A stretch of 38,607 nucleotides of DNA, taken from positions 1 to 38,607 of the forward strand of contig CADBPC010000085.1 of assembly GCA_902796425.1 (NCBI GenBank), in the 5' to 3' direction. The notes under the pieces are model-generated. The model did no database searches and was not told the origin of the DNA. It saw only the letters and a list, made by a program, of their open reading frames with translations. Of this stretch, positions 1 to 7,245 are shown in pieces. A program made the position numbers and the translations under genes. Positions within the stretch are counted from its first letter, which is position 1. Each line of letters starts with the position of its first letter. The stretch comes from an uncultured Lachnospiraceae bacterium (GTDB taxonomy: Bacteria > Bacillota > Clostridia > Lachnospirales > Lachnospiraceae).

Positions 1-165
1 GCCGGTAAATATCCTGCCGGAGCCGCATAACACGGCGGCGGCCACGTTGAAATTGGAATACGGCGCGTAGGAATTCCCGATGACGCCAAGAGCCTTTTCA
101 ATCAGTTCTGCGCGGTCAATATCGGCAAAGCCGGCGGTATTTTTCTTATCTGACCTGTTTTCCAT
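1..165 (-). CDS. cdd: Cytidine deaminase, N-terminal part (gene runs off the left edge)
   Basis: Reading leftward from ATG at 163-165, the first 55 codons are open to the window edge. Residues 34-55 (APYSNFNVAAAV, then GRIFTG) match the conserved N-terminal substrate-binding stretch of homotetrameric cytidine deaminases, whose usual form is APYSxFxVGAAL followed by xxxxIFTGxN. The family hydrolyses cytidine and deoxycytidine to uridine and deoxyuridine for pyrimidine salvage. An AAAGGAG ribosome site lies just upstream. The zinc-binding CxE and PCxxC motifs would lie beyond the edge and cannot be checked. The second residue of the VGAAL block is Ala here instead of the common Gly. It is 27 nt downstream of the lipid kinase gene and so probably the last seen member of that leftward unit. 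Confidence 0.85.
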   Translation of the reverse strand, partial: MENRSDKKNTAGFADIDRAELIEKALGVIGNSYAPYSNFNVAAAVLCGSGRIFTG

Positions 166-192
166 GGAAACTCCTTTGCGGGTAAGTGCGGG

Positions 193-1077
193 TTACGGGT
201 TCTGCCGGAGCGGTGCCATGATTTCGAGCGCGCCGGGCAGCAGCCTGTAATGAGCGGTCTTCATGTCGACCAGCTCTCCGTCGATATCCATTGTCATTGT
301 ATCATTGCAGCAGACAGTCAGCTCACTGCAGCGGAACTCGGATGCCTGGGGGAGCGATGTGTGTTTTCCCGAAACAAATTTGGCAAGAAGGCTGAGGATC
401 TGCAGACGGTTAACGCGGGAGATGACAACGACGTCGAACAGGCCGTCGTTGATGACCGCGTGCGGGACGGATTTCATCCCTCCGCCGAAGTACCGCCCGT
501 TCCCCAGAGAGAAGATGGTCACCTCCATGGAGCGGGTCTGGCCGTCATGTGTTATCTCAACCGAAAGCGGCTTAAAAAGGCGGAGCGCCGCGAAAATGCC
601 CAGCAGATAGGGGATGATCCCTTTGCCGAACCTCTTAAAGCGGGCGGCCTGCTTTAAAACCTCCGCGTCAAACCCGCTCCCGGAGACATTGAGAAAATAG
701 ATATCATTCAGATTCCCGACGTCGATCCTGCACGGCGTGCCGTCCAGCTGGACTTTGAATGCTTCGGCAGGGTCCCTGGGCAGCTCCAGCATCCGGACAA
801 AGTCGTTGCCTGTGCCGCAGGGGACAAAATAGAATCTCACGGGGCGTCCCTTGATTCCGTTGATGACCTCTGTGATGGTCCCGTCGCCGCCGACGCAGAC
901 AATCTCGCTGCAGCCTGCGCTTACGGCCTTATCCGCAAGGTCAGTCGCACTGCCGGGTCCGACTGTGATATCGCAGCGGTAATCGATACCGCGTTTGTCC
1001 AGTATCCTTTTAATATCTTTAAGAGCCGCGGCGCCGTTTCCGCAGCCCGCAGTTTCATTGGCAATCACATACAGCAT
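193..1077 (-). CDS. Diacylglycerol kinase family lipid kinase (YegS/DgkB/BmrU type)
   Basis: 294 aa, the normal size for the soluble bacterial lipid kinases of the DAGK_cat family, which phosphorylate diacylglycerol or related lipids at the membrane face using ATP. The nucleotide-binding GGDGT motif is at residues 63-67, and the second conserved block PCGTGNDF is at 86-93. The C-terminal half has the GNGRYFGGGMK segment typical of the family's beta-sandwich domain. There is no membrane segment. The ATG start at 1075-1077 has only a weak AAAGG ribosome site about a dozen bases away, and the 66 nt gap to the upstream epimerase gene is AT-rich, so a separate weak promoter is possible though no good one is seen. 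Whether the substrate is diacylglycerol, as in Gram-positive DgkB, or another lipid cannot be told from sequence. Confidence 0.9.
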   Translation of the reverse strand: MLYVIANETAGCGNGAAALKDIKRILDKRGIDYRCDITVGPGSATDLADKAVSAGCSEIVCVGGDGTITEVINGIKGRPVRFYFVPCGTGNDFVRMLELPRDPAEAFKVQLDGTPCRIDVGNLNDIYFLNVSGSGFDAEVLKQAARFKRFGKGIIPYLLGIFAALRLFKPLSVEITHDGQTRSMEVTIFSLGNGRYFGGGMKSVPHAVINDGLFDVVVISRVNRLQILSLLAKFVSGKHTSLPQASEFRCSELTVCCNDTMTMDIDGELVDMKTAHYRLLPGALEIMAPLRQNP

Positions 1078-1143
1078 AATCTGTCAGCCTTTATTTTATT
1101 AATAGAATTAATGTCAGGCAGAATTATGACATAGCAGGGCGCT

Positions 1144-2058
1144 TCAGGCAAGGAAGGGATATGACGCATCTGCGGGCAGGGTATGACTGCCGATGAGGGA
1201 GGCCCTGCCGATGAGAATGGCAGTGCCGTCTGCGGATGATGAATCGACGCTTAAGGTTCCGCCGGGCTCGTCAAAATCAAGAAGCACGCGGGAGCCGGAT
1301 CTGTCCGAAAGGTACATTCCTGCCGCAGCGCTTCCGCTGGCGCAGGAGTTCTCCCAGAATACCGTATTGCTGCCGGGAATATAGACGAGAGGCGTCAGAC
1401 GCTGCGCCGGGCCGTTCTTTTCAAGGAAAATAAGCCCGAGACCCTGGGCGGAAATCTCGCCGCACCAGGTGCGCACGGCATTTTCTGCAAGGGCCCTGTC
1501 GTTTAACAGGGAAAAGAAAGCAGAGTCTTCTTCAATGATGATATGCGAAATTCCTTCCATCCGGACAAGGGGAAGGTCGCCTTTTACTCCCGCATGGGAT
1601 AAGGCCAGTCGGACAATTTCTGAAGCGGACGGCATCCTGACGGCGGCGGTATAGGTTTCGGTGCCGCATCCGGGTGTTCTGCGAAGGCTGACGGCAACAG
1701 GCTTTTCTGTCCCCGAAACATTGAGAGACAGAGTAACCTCATTTTCAGGGAAGTCTTCCCCGGAGATTTTGTCGGAGGCGCCCGTGCGGCTTCGGATCAG
1801 GCAGAGGGCTGCGGCGCACATGGATGCGTTCCCGCAGAACTCACCGCCCGCCATTCTGAGAGACGCGTCTGCATGCCCGGCACCCTCAGGGGAGAAGGTA
1901 ACGAACCCTACCTGCTCCACCTCCGGGTGAAGCTTCATAATCACAGAGGCAAGAGAGGGCTGATATGAGACGGGGACGGCGCTTTCCACCAGCGCGGTGA
2001 TATTTCCCGTCGGATCCATGATGCTGTATCGCACAGGTGTGCCTTCCTGATCGTGCAT
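1144..2058 (-). CDS. DapF-fold amino-acid racemase/epimerase, substrate unknown
   Basis: 304 aa from ATG at 2056-2058. I chose this start because the frame stays open upstream but runs antisense-like into the ABC ATPase gene, while this ATG lies 34 nt after the ATPase stop with an AAAGGA site in front. Diaminopimelate epimerases use two cysteines in the blocks CGNGARC and CGSGA. Here the equivalents are FCGNASMC (Cys75) and NSCASGSAAAG (Cys239), so both catalytic thiols are kept but the flanking substrate-binding residues differ. Length and cysteine spacing fit the DapF/CntK/PhzF superfamily. The gene follows a complete polar amino-acid importer on the same strand, so the likely job is to invert an imported amino acid or derivative. 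A role as the true lysine-pathway DapF is possible but less likely given the altered motifs and neighbours. Confidence 0.72.
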   Translation of the reverse strand: MHDQEGTPVRYSIMDPTGNITALVESAVPVSYQPSLASVIMKLHPEVEQVGFVTFSPEGAGHADASLRMAGGEFCGNASMCAAALCLIRSRTGASDKISGEDFPENEVTLSLNVSGTEKPVAVSLRRTPGCGTETYTAAVRMPSASEIVRLALSHAGVKGDLPLVRMEGISHIIIEEDSAFFSLLNDRALAENAVRTWCGEISAQGLGLIFLEKNGPAQRLTPLVYIPGSNTVFWENSCASGSAAAGMYLSDRSGSRVLLDFDEPGGTLSVDSSSADGTAILIGRASLIGSHTLPADASYPFLA

Positions 2059-2092
2059 GCAGGGAGAATCCTTTCCGTAATCATTTGGCAGC

Positions 2093-2851
2093 TCAGCGGT
2101 CGAAGACACGCAGGAACTGTCTGGTTCTGTCCTCATGCGGGTTTTCGAATACTTCACGGGGATCGCCATGCTCGACGATAAGTCCGTCCGCCATAAAGAT
2201 GACGCGGTTGCTGACTGCCTTGGCAAAGGACATCTCGTGGGTGACCACAACCATGGTCATTTTCTCTTCCGCAAGCTGGCGGATGACCTTCAGGACTTCC
2301 CCTGTCAGCTCGGGATCGAGAGCGGAAGTCGGTTCGTCAAAAAAGAGGATCTCCGGTTTCATGGCAAGCGCCCTTGCAATCGCGACGCGCTGCTGCTGGC
2401 CGCCGGAGAGCTGATAAGGATATGCCTTTGCCTTATCTGCGATGCCCATTTTCTTCAGCAGTTCCATCGCGGTCTGCTCGGCCTCGTCGCGGTTTCTGTG
2501 CTGCACCTCGATCGGAGCGTCGATGAGATTCTGGAGAACATTATAGTGAGGGAACAGGTTAAACTGCTGGAATACGAGTCCGCAGTAGGCCCTGAACTGT
2601 CTGAGTTCCCGGTGATGGACATAAACGGCCCTGCCGCTTTCATCGGTATGTGCCGCGCGTTTTCCCATATAGATGATTTCTCCGCCGTCGATGGTCTCAA
2701 GGAAGGTGGCGCAGCGAAGGAGAGTGGACTTTCCCGACCCGGACGGGCCGATGATGCTGACGACTTCACCGCTGTCAACGCCGAAGCTGATATCCTTCAG
2801 GACTTCAAGCCCCTCGAAATGCTTGCGGATGTTTTTCATTTCTACGATCAT
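2093..2851 (-). CDS. Polar amino-acid ABC transporter, ATP-binding protein (GlnQ/HisP family)
   Basis: 252 aa, standard size. Walker [10 protein letters not shown] at 35-43, Q-loop around [10 protein letters not shown] (93-102), signature LSGGQQQR at 148-155, Walker B ILFFDEP at 168-174, D-loop SALD and switch His205 in VVVTHEM. This is the full set for an active ATPase energising import of amino acids. The motif FQQFNLFPH and the C-terminal FxNPxxxRTRxFL are typical of the glutamine/histidine/arginine transporter subgroup. Its start is 14 nt after the permease stop, and the epimerase gene follows 34 nt downstream, so the three are probably on one message. The exact amino acid carried is not determined. 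Confidence 0.95.
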   Translation of the reverse strand: MIVEMKNIRKHFEGLEVLKDISFGVDSGEVVSIIGPSGSGKSTLLRCATFLETIDGGEIIYMGKRAAHTDESGRAVYVHHRELRQFRAYCGLVFQQFNLFPHYNVLQNLIDAPIEVQHRNRDEAEQTAMELLKKMGIADKAKAYPYQLSGGQQQRVAIARALAMKPEILFFDEPTSALDPELTGEVLKVIRQLAEEKMTMVVVTHEMSFAKAVSNRVIFMADGLIVEHGDPREVFENPHEDRTRQFLRVFDR

Positions 2852-2865
2852 TGCTAACCGCCCTT

Positions 2866-3513
2866 CTATCTGTAGTAGTCAAGTGCCTTCTCGATCCGCG
2901 CCATTGCGAAGGCGACCGCATAGTTCGCTATGAAATAGAAGACGCCTGCGATCACAAAAGGCATAAAGGAAGTCTGTGAAGCCGAAATCTGTTTGGCGAG
3001 GGAGAACACCTCCTGATACGCGAGGGTAAATGCCAGGGAAGTATCCTTTACAAGGGTTATTACCTCGTTTGTAACTGACGGCATGATGCGCTTAACCACC
3101 TGTGGGAGGATAATGCGCATAAAGGTCTGCGTCCGTGTATACCCGAGAACCTCCGCTGCCTCATACTGGCCGACAGGCATGGACTCAATGCCTCCGCGAT
3201 AGATCTCTGCAAAATAAGCGGCATAATTCAGGATGAATCCGAGGATCAGTGCGGGGAACCGCCAGCCGCGGATCGACCACTCGAACAGATAAAACGGCCC
3301 GAAATACCACACCAGAAGCTGCAGCATCAGGGGCGTTCCGCGGATAACCGCAATGTAGATGCTGACCAGGAACCGGACCGGGGCAAACTTTGACTTGCGC
3401 AGAAGGGCAATCACCATACCCAGAGGGAGAGATCCGATCAGGGTCAGCGCAAAAATTCCGCAGGTTCTGAGCATACCTGCGGCCATGGTGGAGAGCATGG
3501 TTGATAAGGTCAT
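2866..3513 (-). CDS. Polar amino-acid ABC transporter, permease
   Basis: 215 aa from ATG at 3511-3513, which has a GGAGG ribosome site 7 nt upstream; the frame is open further upstream but that part covers the intercistronic hairpin and has no suitable start. The protein has an N-terminal hydrophobic segment (about 13-37), further membrane segments around 45-75, 85-105 and 185-205, and the cytoplasmic EAA loop [20 protein letters not shown] at 118-137 that docks on the ATPase. This matches HisM/GlnP-type permeases, which work as dimers of five-helix subunits. It lies between the binding protein and the ATPase genes. The 127 nt gap to the binding-protein gene is unusually long for this operon and holds a strong hairpin. 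Confidence 0.93.
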   Translation of the reverse strand: MTLSTMLSTMAAGMLRTCGIFALTLIGSLPLGMVIALLRKSKFAPVRFLVSIYIAVIRGTPLMLQLLVWYFGPFYLFEWSIRGWRFPALILGFILNYAAYFAEIYRGGIESMPVGQYEAAEVLGYTRTQTFMRIILPQVVKRIMPSVTNEVITLVKDTSLAFTLAYQEVFSLAKQISASQTSFMPFVIAGVFYFIANYAVAFAMARIEKALDYYR

Positions 3514-3571
3514 CGTATTTCCTCCGGCAGCAGAAAGGAACATGCGCGTCTGCTGCTGTAAGTTTAAGAAA

Positions 3572-3616
3572 GACGGCCGGCCGCACGGAGAGGGTACCTC
3601 CGGCGGCGCAGCCGTC
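3572..3616 (-). terminator. Intercistronic hairpin with U-rich tail (leaky terminator or mRNA stabiliser)
   Basis: Between the binding-protein stop (3641) and the permease start (3513). Pairs: 3572-3577 with 3611-3616 (GACGGC/GCCGTC), 3580-3584 with 3603-3607 (GCCGC/GCGGC), 3586-3590 with 3598-3602 (CGGAG/CTCCG), loop of 7. In the leftward transcript the stem is followed by UCUUUCUUAAACUU. Since permease and ATPase genes follow, it probably only partly stops transcription, giving excess binding protein over membrane components. Confidence 0.65.
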
Positions 3617-3640
3617 ATAAATCAGACGAACCAGGGCTGC

Positions 3641-4540
3641 TTACTTTCCAAGGCAAAGGAAATCGTAAATCTCGGGATATTTCTGGCCGATGGTGTCATA
3701 GGTTCCGTCGGCGACAAGGGCATCCAGCGCCGCATCGATCTTGTCGCGAAGCTCTGTATCATCCTTGCGGAAGCCGATGGCATACTGCTCGCTTCCGAGC
3801 GCTTCATCCAGGTAACCGTAATCTTCCTGGCCGCTCATAAGATAATTTCCGCTTGTGACATCGATTGCGATTGCGTCGATTGCGCCTGCCTTCAGGTCAT
3901 TAAAAGCGATGGTGTAGGTCTCGTAAACTTCAAGGGATGCGAAGGTCTTGCAGAGCTCTGCCTGTCCTTCTTCATCGTTTAGCAGATCGTAAGCGGAGGT
4001 AGAGGTCTGGACGCCGACAATCTTGCCCGCAAGATCAGCGAGAGTTTCGATTCCGGAATTCTTGTTGACCATAATCATCTGTGTGTTGTCAGAGTAGGGC
4101 TTGCTCCACAGATAATCATCCTCACGGCCGTTTACGGTAAATCCGGACCAGATGCAGTCGCAGCTTCCCGCGTTGAGCTCGGCGTCCTTGGCGTCCCAGT
4201 TAAAGGGAACCGCTTCGTACTGCCAGCCGTAGTACTCACAGACTGCCTGGGCCATTTCCACATCGAAGCCGCCGACCTTTCCGCTGTCATCGATATAGGA
4301 ATAGGGCGGATAATCAAGATCAAAGCCGTGCTTGAAGACAAATGTTTCTCCGGAATCCGCGGGTGCGGCTTCCTCAGTTTCCGCAGCTTCTTCAGCTTCC
4401 GCGGTCTCCTGGGGAGCCTCTGCTGCCGGTGCGGTTTCCTGCGCTGCGGGAGCAGCGGCAGGCGCAGACGCCGGTGCGGCACAAGCCGTAAGAGTAAGGA
4501 CTGCCGAACCTGTCAGCAAGATAGCGATCATTCTTTTCAT
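3641..4540 (-). CDS. Amino-acid ABC transporter substrate-binding lipoprotein
   Basis: 299 aa from ATG at 4538-4540. The N-terminus is a lipoprotein signal: MKRM, a hydrophobic core, then LTAC with Cys20 as the lipid-modified residue. Residues 21-64 form a low-complexity Ala/Pro/Glu tether that would hold the domain off the membrane. The rest is a type-2 periplasmic-binding-protein fold of the SBP_bac_3 family, with GFDVEMAQAV near the start of lobe 1, the SGFTVNGRE segment with the family's ligand-contacting Arg, KPY, and GVQTSTSA in lobe 2. The family binds polar amino acids (Gln, His, Arg, cystine) outside the membrane. Ribosome site GAGGAG lies upstream with slightly long spacing. First gene of the importer operon, driven by the promoter at 4659-4687. 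Confidence 0.93.
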   Translation of the reverse strand: MKRMIAILLTGSAVLTLTACAAPASAPAAAPAAQETAPAAEAPQETAEAEEAAETEEAAPADSGETFVFKHGFDLDYPPYSYIDDSGKVGGFDVEMAQAVCEYYGWQYEAVPFNWDAKDAELNAGSCDCIWSGFTVNGREDDYLWSKPYSDNTQMIMVNKNSGIETLADLAGKIVGVQTSTSAYDLLNDEEGQAELCKTFASLEVYETYTIAFNDLKAGAIDAIAIDVTSGNYLMSGQEDYGYLDEALGSEQYAIGFRKDDTELRDKIDAALDALVADGTYDTIGQKYPEIYDFLCLGK

Positions 4541-4658
4541 AATATAACGATTCTCCTCTGGTTGTTGTCTCTTTAATAACGCGACGTAGTGTCTCCGGGA
4601 CGGTGCGGCAGAAGGCAGCGGTCGGCGCTGCGCCGCGTGAACCCGGCGAATCTTTAAC

Positions 4659-4687
4659 ATGGTAGCATGGTAAAGTAACAGTGTCAA
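4659..4687 (-). promoter_or_regulatory. Promoter of the ABC transporter operon
   Basis: On the minus strand TTGACA (4687-4682), a 17-nt spacer and TACCAT (4664-4659). This predicts a 5' leader of roughly 110 nt, which contains the perfect palindrome CGGCGC-T-GCGCCG at 4623-4635, a possible operator or small hairpin. Confidence 0.7.
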
Positions 4688-4695
4688 TCACAGAT

Positions 4696-4708
4696 TATAA
4701 TGTATAAT
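4696..4708 (+). promoter_or_regulatory. Two overlapping -10 boxes for the YdcF-family gene
   Basis: TATAAT occurs at 4696-4701 and again at 4703-4708 on the plus strand, with no good -35 at the right distance. Initiation about 7 nt after the second box would fall at or next to the ATG at 4716, so the message could be leaderless or nearly so. The boxes lie beside the -35 of the divergent ABC operon. Confidence 0.5.
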
Positions 4709-4715
4709 ATTGAAT

Positions 4716-5459
4716 ATGAAAATACAGCTGATATGGATCATCCTGGCGCTGCTTTGCGCATTATACGGTATTCTTATTTTCGGCACGGGGTCGGGCACGG
4801 GCTTTTTCCTTGTATGGTTTGCCGCTGCCGCCGGCTTTCTTATGCTGTTTTTCTTTTCGAGAGCACAGCTGTGGCTGCGTCTTCCGTTTCCTGCAAGGAC
4901 TGCGATCGCGGTGCTTCTGTGCGTACTCTGTGCGGTCTTTTTGCTGACGGAGTTCAGAATCATCAGGGCGTTCGGCGGCAGACCGGAAAAGGATCTGGAT
5001 TACCTGATTGTGCTGGGTGCGCAGGTTCGTGAGAGCGGGCCGAGCGTGGTACTGAAGTACCGCCTGGATACCGCGGCGGAATATCTGAAGGAGAATCCGG
5101 AGACTCTCTGCGTTGTTTCGGGGGGCAGGGGGTATAATGAGCCCTTTTCGGAAGCGGAGGGAATGAAAAGATATCTGGTCCGGTGCGGCATTGAAGAGGG
5201 GCGCATCCTCATGGAGCCGGAATCGAAGAATACACAGCAGAATTTTGAATACACTCTGGCGCTGATCGGGAAGGATCACGGCGCCGTTGGCATTGTGACC
5301 AATGACTTTCATATGTACCGCGCACTGAAAATTGCGGGCAGGGCAGGAATAAAGGGTGCCTGTCCCGTGACGGCACCCTCTTCCTTATTATATCTGCCAA
5401 ACAATCTTCTTCGCGAATTCCTGGCCCTTATCGCCGGAATGATCCGGGATATTCTTTAG
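4716..5459 (+). CDS. YdcF/ElyC/SanA family (DUF218) membrane protein
   Basis: 247 aa from ATG at 4716; a TTG two codons earlier is also possible. Neither start has a visible ribosome site. The N-terminus has about three hydrophobic segments (roughly 2-20, 27-45 and 58-75), followed by the DUF218 domain from about residue 85: DYLIVLGAQV, then GRGYNEPFSEAEGMKRYL, and SKNTQQNF, then VTNDFHMYRA. These are the family's conserved acidic/His-containing blocks. The family's biochemical activity is not settled; members affect envelope integrity and vancomycin sensitivity or sugar-envelope precursors in other bacteria. It diverges from the ABC operon and its last 4 bases overlap the end of pncB on the other strand. 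Confidence 0.85.
   Translation: MKIQLIWIILALLCALYGILIFGTGSGTGFFLVWFAAAAGFLMLFFFSRAQLWLRLPFPARTAIAVLLCVLCAVFLLTEFRIIRAFGGRPEKDLDYLIVLGAQVRESGPSVVLKYRLDTAAEYLKENPETLCVVSGGRGYNEPFSEAEGMKRYLVRCGIEEGRILMEPESKNTQQNFEYTLALIGKDHGAVGIVTNDFHMYRALKIAGRAGIKGACPVTAPSSLLYLPNNLLREFLALIAGMIRDIL
5354..5378 (-). terminator. Intrinsic terminator for pncB embedded in the YdcF-family coding sequence
   Basis: In the leftward transcript: GGGTGCC, GTC, loop ACGG, GAC, bulged A, GGCACCC, then UUUAUUCC. That is a 7+3 bp GC-rich stem with a U-rich tail about 80 nt past the pncB stop. The plus strand also shows a pyrimidine-rich tail (TCTTCCTTATTAT), but there it lies inside an open reading frame. Confidence 0.6.
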
Positions 5460-6907
5460 CTGTGGGCTTCGTCCAGCAGCCGCATCTTCGTATCGTAAAG
5501 CTTCTGCGAAAGGTCGACATAGACCTGGTGAGGATTGGCAAGACGTCTTGATTCCTCCCAGAGCGTATCCTGCTCTGCAAGGCAGCGTCTCCTGAGCTCC
5601 ATTGTCTCGGGGAAATCATAGAGGCACTCGCCGTTTTTAAACAGCGGGACCATCAGCTCGCGCAACGTGAATTCACCGGGTTTAAGGTTTGTCTTTTTCC
5701 ACGGCTCTACAGGATCAAACAGCAGAATCGGTTCATCCTCGGTAAAGACCTCATCATTCATGCAGATCAGGTCCGCGCGAAGCTTGCCCGTCGACTTTTC
5801 GTAGATGCGGTAGATCTTCTTGTTGCCCGGATTGGTGACCTTCTCCGAATTCTCGGACAGCTTGATCTTGGGAATGAATTCGCCGTCCTTTCCGCAGACT
5901 GCGGCAAGCTTGTACACGCCGCCGAAGGAGGGATTGTCCTTTGCGGTGATCAGGTGCGTCCCGACTCCCCATGAGTTGATGGCGGCGCCCTGGAGCTTCA
6001 GGGAGAGAATCAGATTCTCGTCCAGGTCATTGGATGCCGCAATCTTTGCCTGCGGATATCCGGCATCGTCGAGCATTTTCCTTGCCTTTTTGGAAAGATA
6101 GGCAAGGTCGCCCGAATCCAGGCGGATCCCGATGTTCGTAAGGGGCAGGCCCTTTTCCTTCATATAATCAAAGGTGCGGATCGCGTTGGGAACGCCGGAC
6201 TTCAGTGTATCGTAGGTATCGACCAGAAGCGTGCAGGCCGTGGGGTAGAGCTCTGCGTAGGTCTTGAAGGCCTCCAGCTCGCTGTCAAAGATCATGATCC
6301 AGCTGTGGGCGTGTGTCCCGAGGACAGGGACATTGAACAGTTCCCCGCACAGAACGTTCGAAGTACCCGCGCAGCCGGCGATAACGGCAGCGCGCGCGCC
6401 GTAGGTTCCCGCGTCCGGGCCCTGTGCCCGGCGCAGGCCAAATTCCATGATCGGGTCGCCCTTGGCTGCATAGCAGATCCTTGCGGCCTTTGTGGCGATG
6501 AGGCTCTGGTGATTGATAATATTCAGGATCGCGGTCTCGACGAGCTGCGCCTGCATGATCGGGGCGATAACCTTGACAAGAGGCTCCCTCGGGAAGATAA
6601 GGCTTCCCTCCGGGATGCACCAGACATCTCCGGTAAAACGGAAGTCCCTGAGATAATCAAGGAAATCCGCCTCAAAGATCTTCAGGCTTCTGAGATATTC
6701 GATATCCTGTGTGGAGAAATGAAGCTCACTGATATATTTTGCCAGCTGTTCGACGCCGCACATGATGGAATAGCCGCCGCCGAACGGGTTTGACCTGAAA
6801 AAGGCGTCGAATATGACAACCTTGTTCTGGTCCTCGTGCTTGAAGTACCCCTGCATCATCGTGAGCTCGTACAAATCTGTCAATAATGTAAGATTCTGTC
6901 TGTCCAT
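5456..6907 (-). CDS. pncB: Nicotinate phosphoribosyltransferase
   Basis: 483 aa, typical of the longer Gram-positive form. The enzyme joins nicotinate to PRPP, using ATP, to make nicotinate mononucleotide for NAD salvage in the cytoplasm. Start MDRQNLTLLTDLYELTMMQGYF is the family's hallmark N-terminus. Further blocks include the EFGLRRAQGPDAG segment around residues 155-167, which contains the phosphoribosyl/nicotinate-contacting arginines, GTHAHSWIM around 195, and the IRLDSGDLAYLSKKAR block around 260-275. ATG at 6905-6907 has an AAAGGA site 7-8 nt upstream. It converges on the YdcF-family gene with a 4-base overlap. No NAD-dependent regulator gene is nearby. Confidence 0.95.
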   Translation of the reverse strand: MDRQNLTLLTDLYELTMMQGYFKHEDQNKVVIFDAFFRSNPFGGGYSIMCGVEQLAKYISELHFSTQDIEYLRSLKIFEADFLDYLRDFRFTGDVWCIPEGSLIFPREPLVKVIAPIMQAQLVETAILNIINHQSLIATKAARICYAAKGDPIMEFGLRRAQGPDAGTYGARAAVIAGCAGTSNVLCGELFNVPVLGTHAHSWIMIFDSELEAFKTYAELYPTACTLLVDTYDTLKSGVPNAIRTFDYMKEKGLPLTNIGIRLDSGDLAYLSKKARKMLDDAGYPQAKIAASNDLDENLILSLKLQGAAINSWGVGTHLITAKDNPSFGGVYKLAAVCGKDGEFIPKIKLSENSEKVTNPGNKKIYRIYEKSTGKLRADLICMNDEVFTEDEPILLFDPVEPWKKTNLKPGEFTLRELMVPLFKNGECLYDFPETMELRRRCLAEQDTLWEESRRLANPHQVYVDLSQKLYDTKMRLLDEAHS

Positions 6908-6971
6908 AATCTGTTCCTTTCCGATTGTTATCTGAAAGCATATTAAATTTATTTTACCATATTCGGGCGCC

Positions 6972-7000
6972 TTGACGCACTTTTTCCTGTGCTTTATAAT
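6972..7000 (+). promoter_or_regulatory. Strong sigma-A-type promoter for ileS-glgP
   Basis: TTGACG (6972-6977), 17-nt spacer, perfect TATAAT (6995-7000). Predicted start near 7007, giving a leader of about 240 nt before ileS. Confidence 0.8.
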
Positions 7001-7006
7001 CTCTAA

Positions 7007-7245
7007 AACGCGCGGTAGCCTGATATGCAGCTGCCAGGCAGAAGGCAGCGGATATCGAAGGCATGGCGATGTTATCAGAATTGATTACAGGATAATGCGG
7101 TAAGGGGAAAGCGGTCCTGCTCGTGGGAAAAGCGGGGTGCTTTTTCTCTTTCGTGTTGTCATTGGACAGTTTTGAATAATAAATCAGGCTCCTGCGCAGG
7201 TAGCAATCTGCAGGGCTGACGAGAAAGGCCCGGAAAGAGGTAAAA
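7007..7245 (+). other. Long untranslated leader upstream of ileS; no T-box motif seen
   Basis: This is most of the only non-coding stretch over 300 nt in the window (6908-7245). Its left part carries the pncB ribosome site (minus) and the ileS promoter. The leader has a CCTGCGCAGG palindrome at 7190-7199 and short GC-rich inverted repeats. The T-box signature (TGGNACCGCG-like antiterminator sequence) usual for Firmicute ileS leaders is not visible on the plus strand, nor is a hairpin followed by a T tract. A 10-codon ORF (MAMLSELITG) begins about 7063 without a usable ribosome site. Function unassigned. Confidence 0.45.

Noticed and set aside
4607-7051. 15-base repeat GGCAGAAGGCAGCGG at 4607-4621 and 7037-7051
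   Set aside because: A match this long is roughly expected by chance in a window of this size, and the two copies face opposite ways relative to their transcripts.
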